From: Rhizobium sp. | GTDB lineage: Bacteria; Pseudomonadota; Alphaproteobacteria; Rhizobiales; Rhizobiaceae | NCBI GenBank assembly: GCA_028290545.1 | Contig: JAQGJP010000103.1 | Span: 1-64,000, forward strand | Reading direction: 5' to 3' | DNA: 64,000 nt | Shown: positions 50,242 through 59,434 of the stretch, piece by piece | Position numbering within the stretch: position 1 is the first letter of the stretch | Layout: the number at the start of each line of letters is the position of its first letter | Position numbers and translations under genes: made by a program | Notes under the pieces: model-generated | Told to the model about the DNA's origin: nothing | Database searches by the model: none | The model's input: the letters and a program-made list of their open reading frames with translations, nothing else

Positions 50242-51399
50242 ATGGTCAAGGAATACCCTATTGGAATTGTGTTCTCGGTGTCCGGGTCGTATGGAACCGT
50301 AGGTCGTGCGATGCTGAACGGCGCGAAGCTCGCGTGTCAGCAGATTAACACCGACCGTAAATTCGGCATCCGCCTCAATCCCGTCTTTTGCAATCCAGGC
50401 AGCGACCTGTCCGCCTATGCACCCGCCGTGGAAACCCTGCTGATGCAAGGCATCAACCACGTTGTCGGCTGCTATACCTCTTCCAGCCGCAAGGAGGTCA
50501 TTCCTGTTTTCGAAAAGCGCGATGCGCTGCTGTGGTATCCGATCCACTACGAAGGCTTCGAAAGCTCGGCGAATGTGATCTACACTGGGGCCGCCCCCAA
50601 CCATCACATGCTGCCACTGGTCGATTATTTTGTCCGCCACATCGGACGCCGGGTATTCTGTGTCGGGTCGAACTACATCTGGGCGTGGGAAAGCAACCGG
50701 GTTCTCCGCGAGGAGCTTGCCCAGCGCCATGGGCAGGTGGTCGGCGAGCGCTATCTGCCCGTCGGAGAGACGGACGTTGACTGCATAATTCAGGCGATCT
50801 TTGAGGCCAAACCCGATCTCGTTTTCATTTCCCTGATCGGGGAGTCCGCCTATTCATTCTTCCGCGAATTCCGCAACGCCTGCGAGGCGCGAGGCATTGA
50901 TCAGGTCAAGCGCTATCCGATCGCCAGCTGCAACTTGTCGGAACCGGAACTGGACAGCATCGGTCGGGATGCAATGGAGGGGCACCTAAGCTCAAGCGTC
51001 TATTTCGCCTCGATCGACACACCCGAAAACCGGGATTTCATTTCCCGATACAAAACGGCGTTCCCGGGTGAGCCGGTGCCCTCCGCAGAAGCGGAAGCCG
51101 CCTATGTAGCGGTCATTCTGCTTGCCCAGTCGCTGAGGGACGCAGGTTCGGACGCGTTGCGCGCCGTCAAAGCTTGCGCCGCCCATCAACGGCTTTCAGC
51201 TCCGCAAGGGGAGATCTCGATCGATCCGAGCACATTTCATGCCTATCTGACACCGCGCATCGGCCGCTCTCGCAAGGACGGTCAGTTCGATATCATTTTC
51301 GACGCAGGCAGGCCTGTCGCGCCGGATCCCTATCTCATCAATTCTTCTTCCACGCTCGAAGCCCCTTGGCTTCGTCCGACCTTGAGGATTGTACCATGA
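50242..51399 (+). CDS. amiC: AmiC-type amide-sensing regulator
   Basis: A 385-residue protein with the fold of amide/urea binding proteins but no signal peptide, as in cytoplasmic AmiC, which senses amides and restrains AmiR. Landmarks: PIGIVFSVSGSYGTVGRAML, VFCNPGSDLSAYA, VVGCYTSSSRKEVIPVFEKR, LLWYPIHYEGFESS, GSNYIWAWESNRV and SSVYFASIDTPEN. An in-frame TGA just upstream fixes ATG 50242 as the first start, although no good ribosome-binding site precedes it. The stop overlaps the amiR ATG, so the two are coupled. Confidence 0.85.
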   Translation: MVKEYPIGIVFSVSGSYGTVGRAMLNGAKLACQQINTDRKFGIRLNPVFCNPGSDLSAYAPAVETLLMQGINHVVGCYTSSSRKEVIPVFEKRDALLWYPIHYEGFESSANVIYTGAAPNHHMLPLVDYFVRHIGRRVFCVGSNYIWAWESNRVLREELAQRHGQVVGERYLPVGETDVDCIIQAIFEAKPDLVFISLIGESAYSFFREFRNACEARGIDQVKRYPIASCNLSEPELDSIGRDAMEGHLSSSVYFASIDTPENRDFISRYKTAFPGEPVPSAEAEAAYVAVILLAQSLRDAGSDALRAVKACAAHQRLSAPQGEISIDPSTFHAYLTPRIGRSRKDGQFDIIFDAGRPVAPDPYLINSSSTLEAPWLRPTLRIVP

Positions 51400-52076
51400 G
51401 GCCGAACCGCTTCGTCCAGAACTTCAGCCAACGCCGCGCCCTGATCCTGACCGGAGATGTTCGCGCGGCGGATGCGGTGTCCTCGACCGCCCGAAAGCTC
51501 GGCCTTTCGGTCGAGCATCTTTCGACGTTCGATTCGGACGCTCAGCTTGGCCTCCAGTCGGCGGACGCGCGCCGCGACGTGCTTTTCATCGATGGCGACA
51601 TGAATTTCGTTCCGGAGTTCGCCATGCGCAATGCGGCAGAGCTGGCGCAGGTGCCGGTCGTGGGACTGGTGGGCGTTGAGGCGCCCAGCCGCCTTCGTGC
51701 CCTGATGCAGATCGGAGCGACGGCATTCCTGTCCAAGCCCGTGCACAGCGGCTCGATGTTCTCGGCGCTCTATCTGGCTGTCAATGAATACGAACAGAGA
51801 ACACAATTGCGTCTTTCAATCGAAGAACTGGAAAGACGCCGCAGGTATCGCCGTCACGTCATCAAGGCGGTGACGATGGTGATGACGTCCCATTCCCTCG
51901 ACGATGAGGGAGCGTTCGCGCTCTTACGCAAGGAAAGCATGCGCGCGCGTGTCAGCCTTGAAAACTACTGTGAAGGCGTCGTCCAACGAAGTACGGCGCA
52001 CCTAGGTCACGACGCCGAACCTGACGAAAAGCAGGTCGCCGCCGACTCAATACGTCATAGCCTCCACGGAGAATAA
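51396..52076 (+). CDS. amiR: AmiR-type ANTAR antitermination regulator
   Basis: A 226-residue protein: a pseudo-receiver domain (about 10-125, ALILTGDVRAADAVSSTARK, VLFIDGDMN, AFLSKPVHSG), a coiled coil (LRLSIEELERRRRYRR), and a C-terminal ANTAR domain (about 160-200, IKAVTMVMTSHSLDDEGAFALLRKESM) that binds RNA hairpins. In Pseudomonas AmiR prevents termination of amidase transcription when AmiC has bound amide; this is family knowledge. The phosphoacceptor Asp pattern is not that of true receivers. The next gene begins 1 bp after its stop, so at least part of the downstream operon is read through from amiC. Confidence 0.88.
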   Translation: MRPNRFVQNFSQRRALILTGDVRAADAVSSTARKLGLSVEHLSTFDSDAQLGLQSADARRDVLFIDGDMNFVPEFAMRNAAELAQVPVVGLVGVEAPSRLRALMQIGATAFLSKPVHSGSMFSALYLAVNEYEQRTQLRLSIEELERRRRYRRHVIKAVTMVMTSHSLDDEGAFALLRKESMRARVSLENYCEGVVQRSTAHLGHDAEPDEKQVAADSIRHSLHGE

Positions 52077-52077
52077 A

Positions 52078-53454
52078 ATGAAGAAGAGTGATTACAGCGC
52101 CGCTTCGGCAGAGAGATATCAGGGAATGGCTGAGCAAGGACAACACGAACGGCTCGTTCGACATTTGATGGATCGTCGCTCATTCATGAAGATGGGCGCC
52201 GCGGGCATGGGAGCGCTGGCCGTTCCCGGAATGATGGGGCAAGCCAGGGCTGCGCCAAGAGATCCGCTGCATTTCATCGGTTGGCAGTATAATCCCCAGA
52301 TCGTCGCAGATAACGTCGATATCTTCAAGAAGATCTACGACGAGTCCGTGGACTATCAATTGGTGCCCGGAGAATATCCGGCGATCGCCGAAACCAAGCT
52401 GATGTCCGGCGAGCCGATCGACATGATGTATGGCGAGGTCGACCGCCTCGTGCGCTGGTATTCTGCCGGCTGGGTCAAGGATCTCGAGGATCAGCCCGGT
52501 ATCGCGGAGATCAAGGCCGGAATGTTCGAGAACGCGATCCAGGGTCTTTCGCTCCCGAACGGAAAGCTCGGCGGCCTGCCTTATTTCGCTGGCTTCGACT
52601 CGTTCATCTACAATGCCAAGCACTTGGATCAGGCGAAGCTGCAGCCGCCAACGACCTGGGAAGAGTGTATCGACCAGTGCCGCAAGCTGAAGCGAGACAA
52701 GATCGCTGAATTTCCTTATGTCAGCGCATGGCAGCGGACCTGGACCGCCTTGTCATGGAGCCTCTTCTCCGTCCTGTATTCCGAGGGCGCTGAAGTCTTC
52801 GACGCCGCCGGCAATCTCGTCGTTGACGACGCCTTCAAGAAGGTCCTCGACATGCATCGGACGATGTACGCCGAAGGCCTCGTGCAGCCGGACATCTTCA
52901 CGATCGAACAGGAAGGCGTACCGAGCTACGCGACCGGTCAGCACACGTTCATGGTCGTGCATGAATACGACCAGAAAGTCCTGAACGATCCCAAGCTCTC
53001 GCAAATCCCGGGCCAGGTCAAAAATGCGCTGATGCCCGGCAAGACCCACTCGACCCTGACATGGGTTTCGCTCTACCTGATGGGTGCCAAGCCGATCGAT
53101 ACCGAGCGGGCCTGGAACCTCATGCAGTTCTTCGGCGGCAAGTCCAAGGACGGCCAGTACCATGTCATCAAACGCTGGGCGCTCGATTACGGCCTGGGCA
53201 CGCCCCACAAGGAGGTGCTTGATGATCCGGAAGTCCGCGCTTCGTTCGGGCAGTGGAAAGACCTGGATATTTCGTCCAAGCAGCAGCAGATCGCCAAGAC
53301 CCGCGAAGTATCCAAGAAGCTTTGGTTCGCTGACTGGGATTGGTACATGATGGGTGAAGTGCAGGATTACATCCGTGGAAAGCAATCCCAGCAGGAACTG
53401 ATCGATAAGCTCTCGAAGAAAGTAGACGAGGTCAAGCTCCAGTATCCGGAGTAG
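52078..53454 (+). CDS. Tat-exported ABC substrate-binding protein
   Basis: A 458-residue family 1 binding protein. The N-terminus is long and carries a twin-arginine signal, DRRSFMKMGAAGMGALAVPGMM, ending QARA at about residue 58, so it is exported folded. The mature part shows YNPQIVADNVDIFKKIYDES, NGKLGGLPYFAGFDSFIYN, ATGQHTFMVVHEYDQKV and TLTWVSLYLMGAKP. Its place after amiCR and before amidase genes suggests an amide or amide-containing ligand. One base separates it from amiR. Confidence 0.85.
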   Translation: MKKSDYSAASAERYQGMAEQGQHERLVRHLMDRRSFMKMGAAGMGALAVPGMMGQARAAPRDPLHFIGWQYNPQIVADNVDIFKKIYDESVDYQLVPGEYPAIAETKLMSGEPIDMMYGEVDRLVRWYSAGWVKDLEDQPGIAEIKAGMFENAIQGLSLPNGKLGGLPYFAGFDSFIYNAKHLDQAKLQPPTTWEECIDQCRKLKRDKIAEFPYVSAWQRTWTALSWSLFSVLYSEGAEVFDAAGNLVVDDAFKKVLDMHRTMYAEGLVQPDIFTIEQEGVPSYATGQHTFMVVHEYDQKVLNDPKLSQIPGQVKNALMPGKTHSTLTWVSLYLMGAKPIDTERAWNLMQFFGGKSKDGQYHVIKRWALDYGLGTPHKEVLDDPEVRASFGQWKDLDISSKQQQIAKTREVSKKLWFADWDWYMMGEVQDYIRGKQSQQELIDKLSKKVDEVKLQYPE

Positions 53455-53496
53455 CGACCAACGCCTGTTTTCCCAGCTTCTGACGAGGGTATTTCG

Positions 53497-55443
53497 ATGA
53501 CGAGCAGCGATACTTCATTTAACGATATTCCATTGGTCGGCCTCAAGGAGGGGAGGCCGGCCCGTAAGTTCCGTCTGGTTTCGACGTGGCCGCTTACCTT
53601 GCCGACATTGGTGGTAGTCTTCGTGGTAATCGGAATACCACTCGCCTATTCGCTAATTCTCAGCCTCAATCGCATCAATCCGCTCAGTCAGCGGTGGGTG
53701 TTCGTGGGCCTGCAGAACTATCTCATGGTGCTGCCGGATCCGGACTTCCTCGCCGCTTTCGGTCGCACCGTTTATTTCGCCGGCATCACGGTGGCCGGGG
53801 GGCTGGCGCTTGGCATTGCCATGGCGTTGGCGCTTAACGGCAGGTTCTTCGGCCGCGGGATTCTTCGAAGCGTCGTGCTCATTCCATGGGCGATGTCGCC
53901 GATCGCCGTCGGCATTCTATGGAACTGGATTTTCAATGGCGACTATGGGCCGTTGAACGCGATCCTGATGGATGTCGGTATCATTTCGCAGCCGATTTAC
54001 TGGATGGGCAGCGGTACATTCGCGTTCCATGCGGTCGCCCTTGCCCATATCTGGAATCAGGCGCCGTTGACCGCGCTTCTCCTGCTCGCCGGCCTGCAAT
54101 CGATGCCGGACAGCCTGCACAGGGCTGCGCGGATTGATGGGGCGGGCGCCATTCAACGCTTCATGCACATCACACTGCCATGGTTGCGGCCCATGCTGCT
54201 CCTCGTCATGATCCTGACCACAATCAATTCGATCATGGCCTTCGATCTGTTTTGGATCATGACGCGCGGCGGTCCGGGCAGCGCCTCGACGGTCTTCTCC
54301 TGGATGGGCTACGCCTACGCCTTCCAGTTCTTTCGTTTCGGAGAGGGAGCGGCGGTCCTCTATATCCTGACGATCGCCTGCCTCATCCTCGCTGCCCTCT
54401 ATCTGTTCATGCTGTTTCCATCGCGATCCGGTCGTGGGAAAGCGACGGTGAATGCAAGACCGCGCTCGCTGGCCAGCACGTTGCTGATGAGGACGGGCGA
54501 TCACGCATCGGTGACCCGATCGGCCTTGTTGAAGATCGAGGCTGTGAGGGGACGCGGTCTCGTGTCCGGCGTCACGGCGCGTCGGATCGGCACCTTGCTG
54601 CTGTGGCTCGGACGCATCCTGATCTTCGCCTGGTCCTTGCTGCCGTTCCTTTGGCTCGTCATCATGAGCGTGACGCCCTCGATTGAGCTGGTGCGCAGCC
54701 CGCCCAGCCTTTTCCCCTCCGGCATGACGCTTGAGAATTACGGCTTCGTTCTGTCCCCGTCGCATTCGACGGACGGCGCCTCCAGTGTCCAGGCATCGCG
54801 TGTGCCCTATGGCATCTGGAACAGCTTCGTGGTCGCGTTCTGGGTAACCATCGTGAACGTCGCACTCGGTTCATTAGCTGGCTACGCCTATGCTACCGGC
54901 AAGCAGAACCGCTTCATGCGTGGATCCCTCTGGGCACTCATGCTGACCCGCATGACGCCAGGCCTCGCCCTGATGGTGCCCTTCTTTCTCGTCTTCAAGA
55001 GGCTCGATCTGCTCGATACGCGCACGGCTCTCGTCATCGCCTACTGCAGCCTGATACTGCCGCTCTCGACCTGGATTATGAGGGGCTACTTCGAAGGTGT
55101 GCCACCGACGCTGGAGAAAGCCGCCCGGGTCGATGGCTGCACGCGCCTCAAGGCAATCTTCAAGATCGTGCTGCCGGTCGCTATTCCCGGTCTCGCAGCA
55201 GCGGCGATCTTCTGCTTTCTGGTGAGCTGGAACGAATTCATCTTCGCCCTGATCCTCACTGGCACGCCCAACGCGCAGACGATCCCGGTAACGATCGCGG
55301 GCTTCCTCGCCCAGCTCCGCTTCTACGACTACGGCCCGATGTTCGCGGCGAGCACGCTCGCCGTGCTGCCTCCGGTGCTGATCACCCTCTTGTTCCAGCG
55401 ATACCTGGTCGGCGGCATGCTGTCCGGATCATTGAAAGGATAG
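53497..55443 (+). CDS. fused MalF-MalG type ABC permease
   Basis: A 648-residue membrane protein joining both permease subunits of a carbohydrate-class importer in one chain. Unit 1 (about 25-310) has the coupling loop HRAARIDGAGAIQRFMHITLP. A linker of about 70 residues (SRSGRGKATVNARP onward) leads to unit 2 (about 385-648) with EKAARVDGCTRLKAIFKIVLP and a MalG-type C-terminus GGMLSGSLKG. In most relatives these are two genes. There is no frameshift or stop at the join. GAGGG lies 7 nt before ATG 53497. Confidence 0.88.
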   Translation: MTSSDTSFNDIPLVGLKEGRPARKFRLVSTWPLTLPTLVVVFVVIGIPLAYSLILSLNRINPLSQRWVFVGLQNYLMVLPDPDFLAAFGRTVYFAGITVAGGLALGIAMALALNGRFFGRGILRSVVLIPWAMSPIAVGILWNWIFNGDYGPLNAILMDVGIISQPIYWMGSGTFAFHAVALAHIWNQAPLTALLLLAGLQSMPDSLHRAARIDGAGAIQRFMHITLPWLRPMLLLVMILTTINSIMAFDLFWIMTRGGPGSASTVFSWMGYAYAFQFFRFGEGAAVLYILTIACLILAALYLFMLFPSRSGRGKATVNARPRSLASTLLMRTGDHASVTRSALLKIEAVRGRGLVSGVTARRIGTLLLWLGRILIFAWSLLPFLWLVIMSVTPSIELVRSPPSLFPSGMTLENYGFVLSPSHSTDGASSVQASRVPYGIWNSFVVAFWVTIVNVALGSLAGYAYATGKQNRFMRGSLWALMLTRMTPGLALMVPFFLVFKRLDLLDTRTALVIAYCSLILPLSTWIMRGYFEGVPPTLEKAARVDGCTRLKAIFKIVLPVAIPGLAAAAIFCFLVSWNEFIFALILTGTPNAQTIPVTIAGFLAQLRFYDYGPMFAASTLAVLPPVLITLLFQRYLVGGMLSGSLKG

Positions 55444-55450
55444 TCCCGCG

Positions 55451-56542
55451 ATGGCAAGTGTAACCCTACGGCGAATGAGCAAGTCCTACGGGACGGTGCC
55501 GGTCATCCACTCGCTCGACATCGAAGTGCCGGACGGCCAGTTCCTCACGGTACTCGGACCATCCGGCTGCGGCAAGAGCACGGCGCTCGCCTGCATCGCC
55601 GGATTGGAGCAGCCGACATCAGGGCAGATCATCTTCGGCAACAGCGATGTCACGCGGCTGGAGCCGCATGAGCGAGATGTGGCGATGGTTTTCCAGGACT
55701 ACGCGCTCTATCCGCATATGAGCGTCCGCGAGAATATGAGCTTTGGCCTCAAGCAACAGAAGGTCGCGCCGACGACGATCAAGCGTCAGGTCGACACGGC
55801 CGCGGAGCTACTCGGCCTCACGCAGTTGCTGGCCCGTCGCCCCGCGGAACTCAGTGGCGGTCAGCGCCAGCGCGTCGCTGTCGGCCGCGCGGTGGTGCGC
55901 AACCCGTCCGTCTTCCTGATGGACGAGCCGCTCTCGAACCTTGACGCCTCGCTCCGCATCAAGACGCGGACCGAGATCAAGCGGCTGCAGCGCGAACTCG
56001 GCGTTACCTCGGTGTTCGTGACGCACGACCAGGAGGAGGCGATGGTGCTCTCCGACTGTGTCGCAGTCATGAGCGGCGGCGATCTCCAGCAGTTCGGTGC
56101 GCCGATGGAGGTCTATCGCAATCCGGCTAATCTGTTCGTCGCGGCCTTCATCGGTTCTCCGGCCATGAATTTTCTCGAGGTGACGCTTGAGAACACGTCG
56201 GATGCCCTCATCTGCCATCTCGGCAATCAGGCGCTCAAGCTGCCCCACATCGTCGTACATCCGGCTACCTTGTCGAAGCTGAAGCCAGGCCAGAAGGCTT
56301 TGATGGGTCTCCGCCCGACTGATCTCGTCATCGAGGGCCATGGCGATCTCTCGCTGAAGGGCAAGGTATTCCTCGTCGAGCCGGTCGGCTCCGTCAGCTA
56401 TGTCGATGTCGACCTCGACGGGTGGTCGGTGAAGGCGACGAGCGATCCAGACCGCACCCCGGCCTCGGGCGACGTGGTAACGCTCAACTGCCGCTCCGGG
56501 CGGGTCTGCCTGTTCGACCCGGACACGGAAGCACGCCTCTAG
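55451..56542 (+). CDS. ABC ATP-binding protein (UgpC/MalK type)
   Basis: A 363-residue ATPase with Walker A GPSGCGKST, Q-loop MVFQDYALYPH, signature LSGGQRQR, Walker B VFLMDEPLSNLD and H-loop FVTHDQEEAM. A regulatory OB domain follows (LMGLRPTDLVIEGHGDL). It starts 7 bp after the fused permease and supplies both ATPase units as a homodimer. Confidence 0.92.
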   Translation: MASVTLRRMSKSYGTVPVIHSLDIEVPDGQFLTVLGPSGCGKSTALACIAGLEQPTSGQIIFGNSDVTRLEPHERDVAMVFQDYALYPHMSVRENMSFGLKQQKVAPTTIKRQVDTAAELLGLTQLLARRPAELSGGQRQRVAVGRAVVRNPSVFLMDEPLSNLDASLRIKTRTEIKRLQRELGVTSVFVTHDQEEAMVLSDCVAVMSGGDLQQFGAPMEVYRNPANLFVAAFIGSPAMNFLEVTLENTSDALICHLGNQALKLPHIVVHPATLSKLKPGQKALMGLRPTDLVIEGHGDLSLKGKVFLVEPVGSVSYVDVDLDGWSVKATSDPDRTPASGDVVTLNCRSGRVCLFDPDTEARL

Positions 56543-56578
56543 AAATCAGGTCTCGTTACCCTCTACCCGGAAAGAGTG

Positions 56579-56619
56579 GCTCCGAGCGCCGACCCCAGGT
56601 CGGATTCGGCCTTCGGAGC
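56579..56619 (+). promoter_or_regulatory. nested stem-loop upstream of the amidase gene
   Basis: GCTCCGA (56579-56585) pairs with TCGGAGC (56613-56619), enclosing a second stem CCGACC (56589-56594) with GGTCGG (56598-56603). It lies between the transporter and amidase genes and could be a processing site or attenuator; no T-run follows. Confidence 0.45.
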
Positions 56620-56668
56620 TATCGATATCGGGCGTTAGTCTCTGCAACATTGTTCTCAAGGATGAAAC

Positions 56669-58084
56669 ATGACAACGACGGAAATTGCATTCACTCCCGC
56701 GGCGGAGCTCTCGGCAGCCATGCGCAGCAAGGAGATCTCGCCGGTGGAGGTCACGAAATCGGTTCTCGATCGGATCGACCGGTACGATGGCCAGGTCAAT
56801 GCCTTCGCGACGCTGATGGCCGAATCGGCGATGGAAACCGCGCGTGAGGCCGAAGCAGCCATCATGCGCGGCGATACCCTCGGGCCGCTGCACGGTATCC
56901 CGACCACGATCAAGGATCTCGCCCTTACCAAGGGCGTGCCGACGCAATTCGGCTCGCAGATGCGCAAGGGCTACGTCCCGGACGTCGATGCGCCGCTGGT
57001 GACGCGTCTGAAGAATGCCGGCGCGGTCATTGTCGGCAAGACAACCGTGCCGGAGTTCGGTTGGAAGGGGGTCAGCCAGAGCCCGCTGACCGGCATCACC
57101 CATAATCCGTGGCGGTATGGCTATAATGCCGGTGCGTCGTCGGCGGGTGCCGGCGCGGCGGCTGCCGCTGGCTTCGGCGTGCTGCATCAGGGCAGCGACG
57201 GCGCAGGCTCGATCCGTATGCCGGCTGCGTTCTGCGGCGTCTTCGGCATCAAGCCGACCTATGGCCGGGTGCCAAACTTCCCGCTCTCCAATATCGACTA
57301 CTGCGAGCATATAGGACCGTTGACGCGGACCGTCGCCGATGGGGCGCTGATGCTGAAGGTCATGGCCGGCCCGCACCCGTGGGACCACTCCTCCATGGAA
57401 TCGCAGCCGGCAGACTACACCGGCCGGCTGAACGAGAGCATCAAGGGCCGGCGGGCAGCATTCAGCGCCGATTTCGGCCATGCCCGAGTCGATCCGGAAG
57501 TAGCTGAACTCGTCGCCAAGGCGGCCGGCACCTTCCAGGCCATGCTCGGCGTCGAGGTGGAAGAGGTCACGCCGTCCTGGGGTCCGGTGGGACCAGAGCT
57601 GATCCGCTCGTTCTGGCCGGCCCATCTCAGCCACATGAACGATCTGTTACCCGAATGGGAAAGCAGCATGGATCCGGGTCTGGTGGCCTGCGTCAAGGAA
57701 GGCAAGGATTTTTCCTTCCAGACGTATCAGAAACTGCGCGAGCGCAAATACGCCTATTGCGCGGCGATTCATACCTTCTTCGAGGATTGGGACTATATGC
57801 TTGCACCGGCAGTCTCGGTCGCGGCTTTCCCGGCCGATCGGCTCCAGCCGGAACATTGGCCGCAGCACCAGTGGGATTGGATCAGTTGGGCCGAATTCCT
57901 CTACCCGTTCAATATGGCCGGCAATCCGGCGGCGATCGTCCCCTGCGGCTTCACCAGCGCAGGCCTGCCGGTTGGTCTCCAGATCGTCGGCAAGCGCTTC
58001 GACGATCTCGGAGTGTTGCAGGCATCGGCCGCCTTTGAAGCCGCATCGCCATGGGCCGATCGTCGGCCTATGCTTCAGGGCTGA
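56669..58084 (+). CDS. amidase (amidase-signature family)
   Basis: A 471-residue cytoplasmic amidase that hydrolyses an amide to acid and ammonia. The Ser-cisSer-Lys triad is present: Lys82 in TTIKDLAL, Ser157/Ser158 in AGASSAGAG and nucleophile Ser181 in GSDGAGSIRMP. The usual GGSSGG and GGSIR motifs are altered to GASSAG and AGSIR. Other landmarks are HGIPTTIKD, GKTTVPEFGWKGVSQSPLTG and GVFGIKPTYGRVP. AAGGA lies 6 nt upstream of the ATG. It belongs with the amiCR-controlled transporter. Confidence 0.92.
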   Translation: MTTTEIAFTPAAELSAAMRSKEISPVEVTKSVLDRIDRYDGQVNAFATLMAESAMETAREAEAAIMRGDTLGPLHGIPTTIKDLALTKGVPTQFGSQMRKGYVPDVDAPLVTRLKNAGAVIVGKTTVPEFGWKGVSQSPLTGITHNPWRYGYNAGASSAGAGAAAAAGFGVLHQGSDGAGSIRMPAAFCGVFGIKPTYGRVPNFPLSNIDYCEHIGPLTRTVADGALMLKVMAGPHPWDHSSMESQPADYTGRLNESIKGRRAAFSADFGHARVDPEVAELVAKAAGTFQAMLGVEVEEVTPSWGPVGPELIRSFWPAHLSHMNDLLPEWESSMDPGLVACVKEGKDFSFQTYQKLRERKYAYCAAIHTFFEDWDYMLAPAVSVAAFPADRLQPEHWPQHQWDWISWAEFLYPFNMAGNPAAIVPCGFTSAGLPVGLQIVGKRFDDLGVLQASAAFEAASPWADRRPMLQG

Positions 58085-58436
58085 TACCAAGCGGCCCGAG
58101 TCGTCCACACTGCAGCTTCGGGCTTGAAGAGTGGTCGGCCTCCTCTCCAGCATTTCAGGTGCCACAGTGCGGTTGTCAGAGCTGCAAGACAGGAGAGCCG
58201 TCCGCCTCATCAGGCCCGTCAGCTGGAGCCTTTTATGGCCCACCCGAAGCCTGTCGATTTCCACCTGCGCCGGACTGATTTCGGCTTATCTAGATTGGCG
58301 ATGCGCTCCTTGCGATTCCGGGGTGTGCTCAATATTGGATTCTCAAGCAATATCTGCAATTGGTAACCTTGAGCGCTTTTTGCCGGGCCATTCAGTCACA
58401 GGCTTATGACAACAAAAAACACCAAGAGCACCATCA
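58085..58436. other. 352-bp gap between amidase and formamidase genes
   Basis: No gene, clear terminator or IS similarity was found in either strand. An AT-rich segment around 58320-58440 precedes the formamidase gene and may contain its own promoter. Confidence 0.4.
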
Positions 58437-59348
58437 ATGACAACTCACTATTTCGTTCCGACGACCTATCACAATGTCATCGGCTCGCTTCCGCCTGCGC
58501 TGCGTATCGCTGATGGAGACACCATCATCACGCAGACGCTCGACGCCGAGGGGCATGATAAGGATGGCATTAAGCAGATATCTGGCCCCAACCCTATGAA
58601 TGGTCCGATCTTTGTAGAGGGCGCCGACCCGGGAGACGCGCTGAAGGTCGAGATAGTCGCCATGACGCCGACCCGGGACACCGGCTTCACCCGCAGTGTC
58701 GTGGCGGCCAATGTAATCGATCCAGAGGCGGTTCGCGACCTGCCGCCGCGCGAGATGACCATTTGGGCGATCGATCGCGGAGCATTGACCGTGCGGCTCT
58801 CCGAGCCCGCCAGCGGTCTCGAGGGCTTTGTCCTGCCCTTGGCTCCCATGATCGGCTGTTTCGGAGTGGCACCTGCCCTCGGCCAGGCAATATCGACTGC
58901 GACCAGCGGCGAATATGGCGGCAATATGGACTACCGCCGGTTTGGTCCAGGCACCACGGTCTGGTTTCCGGTGTCCGCTCCCGGTGCTCTTTTCTTTTTG
59001 GGTGACTGCCACGCCGTGCAGGGGGATGGCGAGATTGTCGGGACCGGCGTCGAAACGACGTTCGAGGTTACGGTACGGCTCACAGTCGAAAAGGCGGCTC
59101 GGCTGGTCTGGCCGCACGGAGAAACTGCCGACGATATCCTCACCATCGGCAACGCCCGGCCGCTCGATCAGGCGCTCCAGCACGCCACAACTGAAATGTT
59201 GAACTGGCTGACATCGGATTATGGCCTGGACAAGCGGGCCGCAAGCCATCTGCTGGGCCAGGTCGTCCGCTATGATATCGGCAACGTCTTCGACCCAGCC
59301 TATACGATCGCCTGTCGTGTTGCCAAGAAATGGCTGACCAAGCGATAG
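58437..59348 (+). CDS. acetamidase/formamidase (FmdA/AmdA family)
   Basis: A 303-residue member of the acetamidase/formamidase family, zinc-type enzymes that hydrolyse short amides. Landmarks: ALRIADGDTIITQTLDA, GPIFVEGADPGDALKVEI, MIGCFGVAP, TSGEYGGNMD, FLGDCHAVQGDGEIVGTGVE and YDIGNVFDPAYTIACRV. No signal peptide. No strong ribosome-binding site precedes the ATG. It is the second amide hydrolase of the cluster, so the operon probably handles a compound that yields a small amide, or several amides. Confidence 0.9.
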   Translation: MTTHYFVPTTYHNVIGSLPPALRIADGDTIITQTLDAEGHDKDGIKQISGPNPMNGPIFVEGADPGDALKVEIVAMTPTRDTGFTRSVVAANVIDPEAVRDLPPREMTIWAIDRGALTVRLSEPASGLEGFVLPLAPMIGCFGVAPALGQAISTATSGEYGGNMDYRRFGPGTTVWFPVSAPGALFFLGDCHAVQGDGEIVGTGVETTFEVTVRLTVEKAARLVWPHGETADDILTIGNARPLDQALQHATTEMLNWLTSDYGLDKRAASHLLGQVVRYDIGNVFDPAYTIACRVAKKWLTKR

Positions 59349-59434
59349 GCATGGCCTGGCATCCGGCTCCGCATGAACGATCACAGGGCTTTGTCCAGTC
59401 CGGATCCTGTCCGTGAGCGCGATAACGAGTCATG

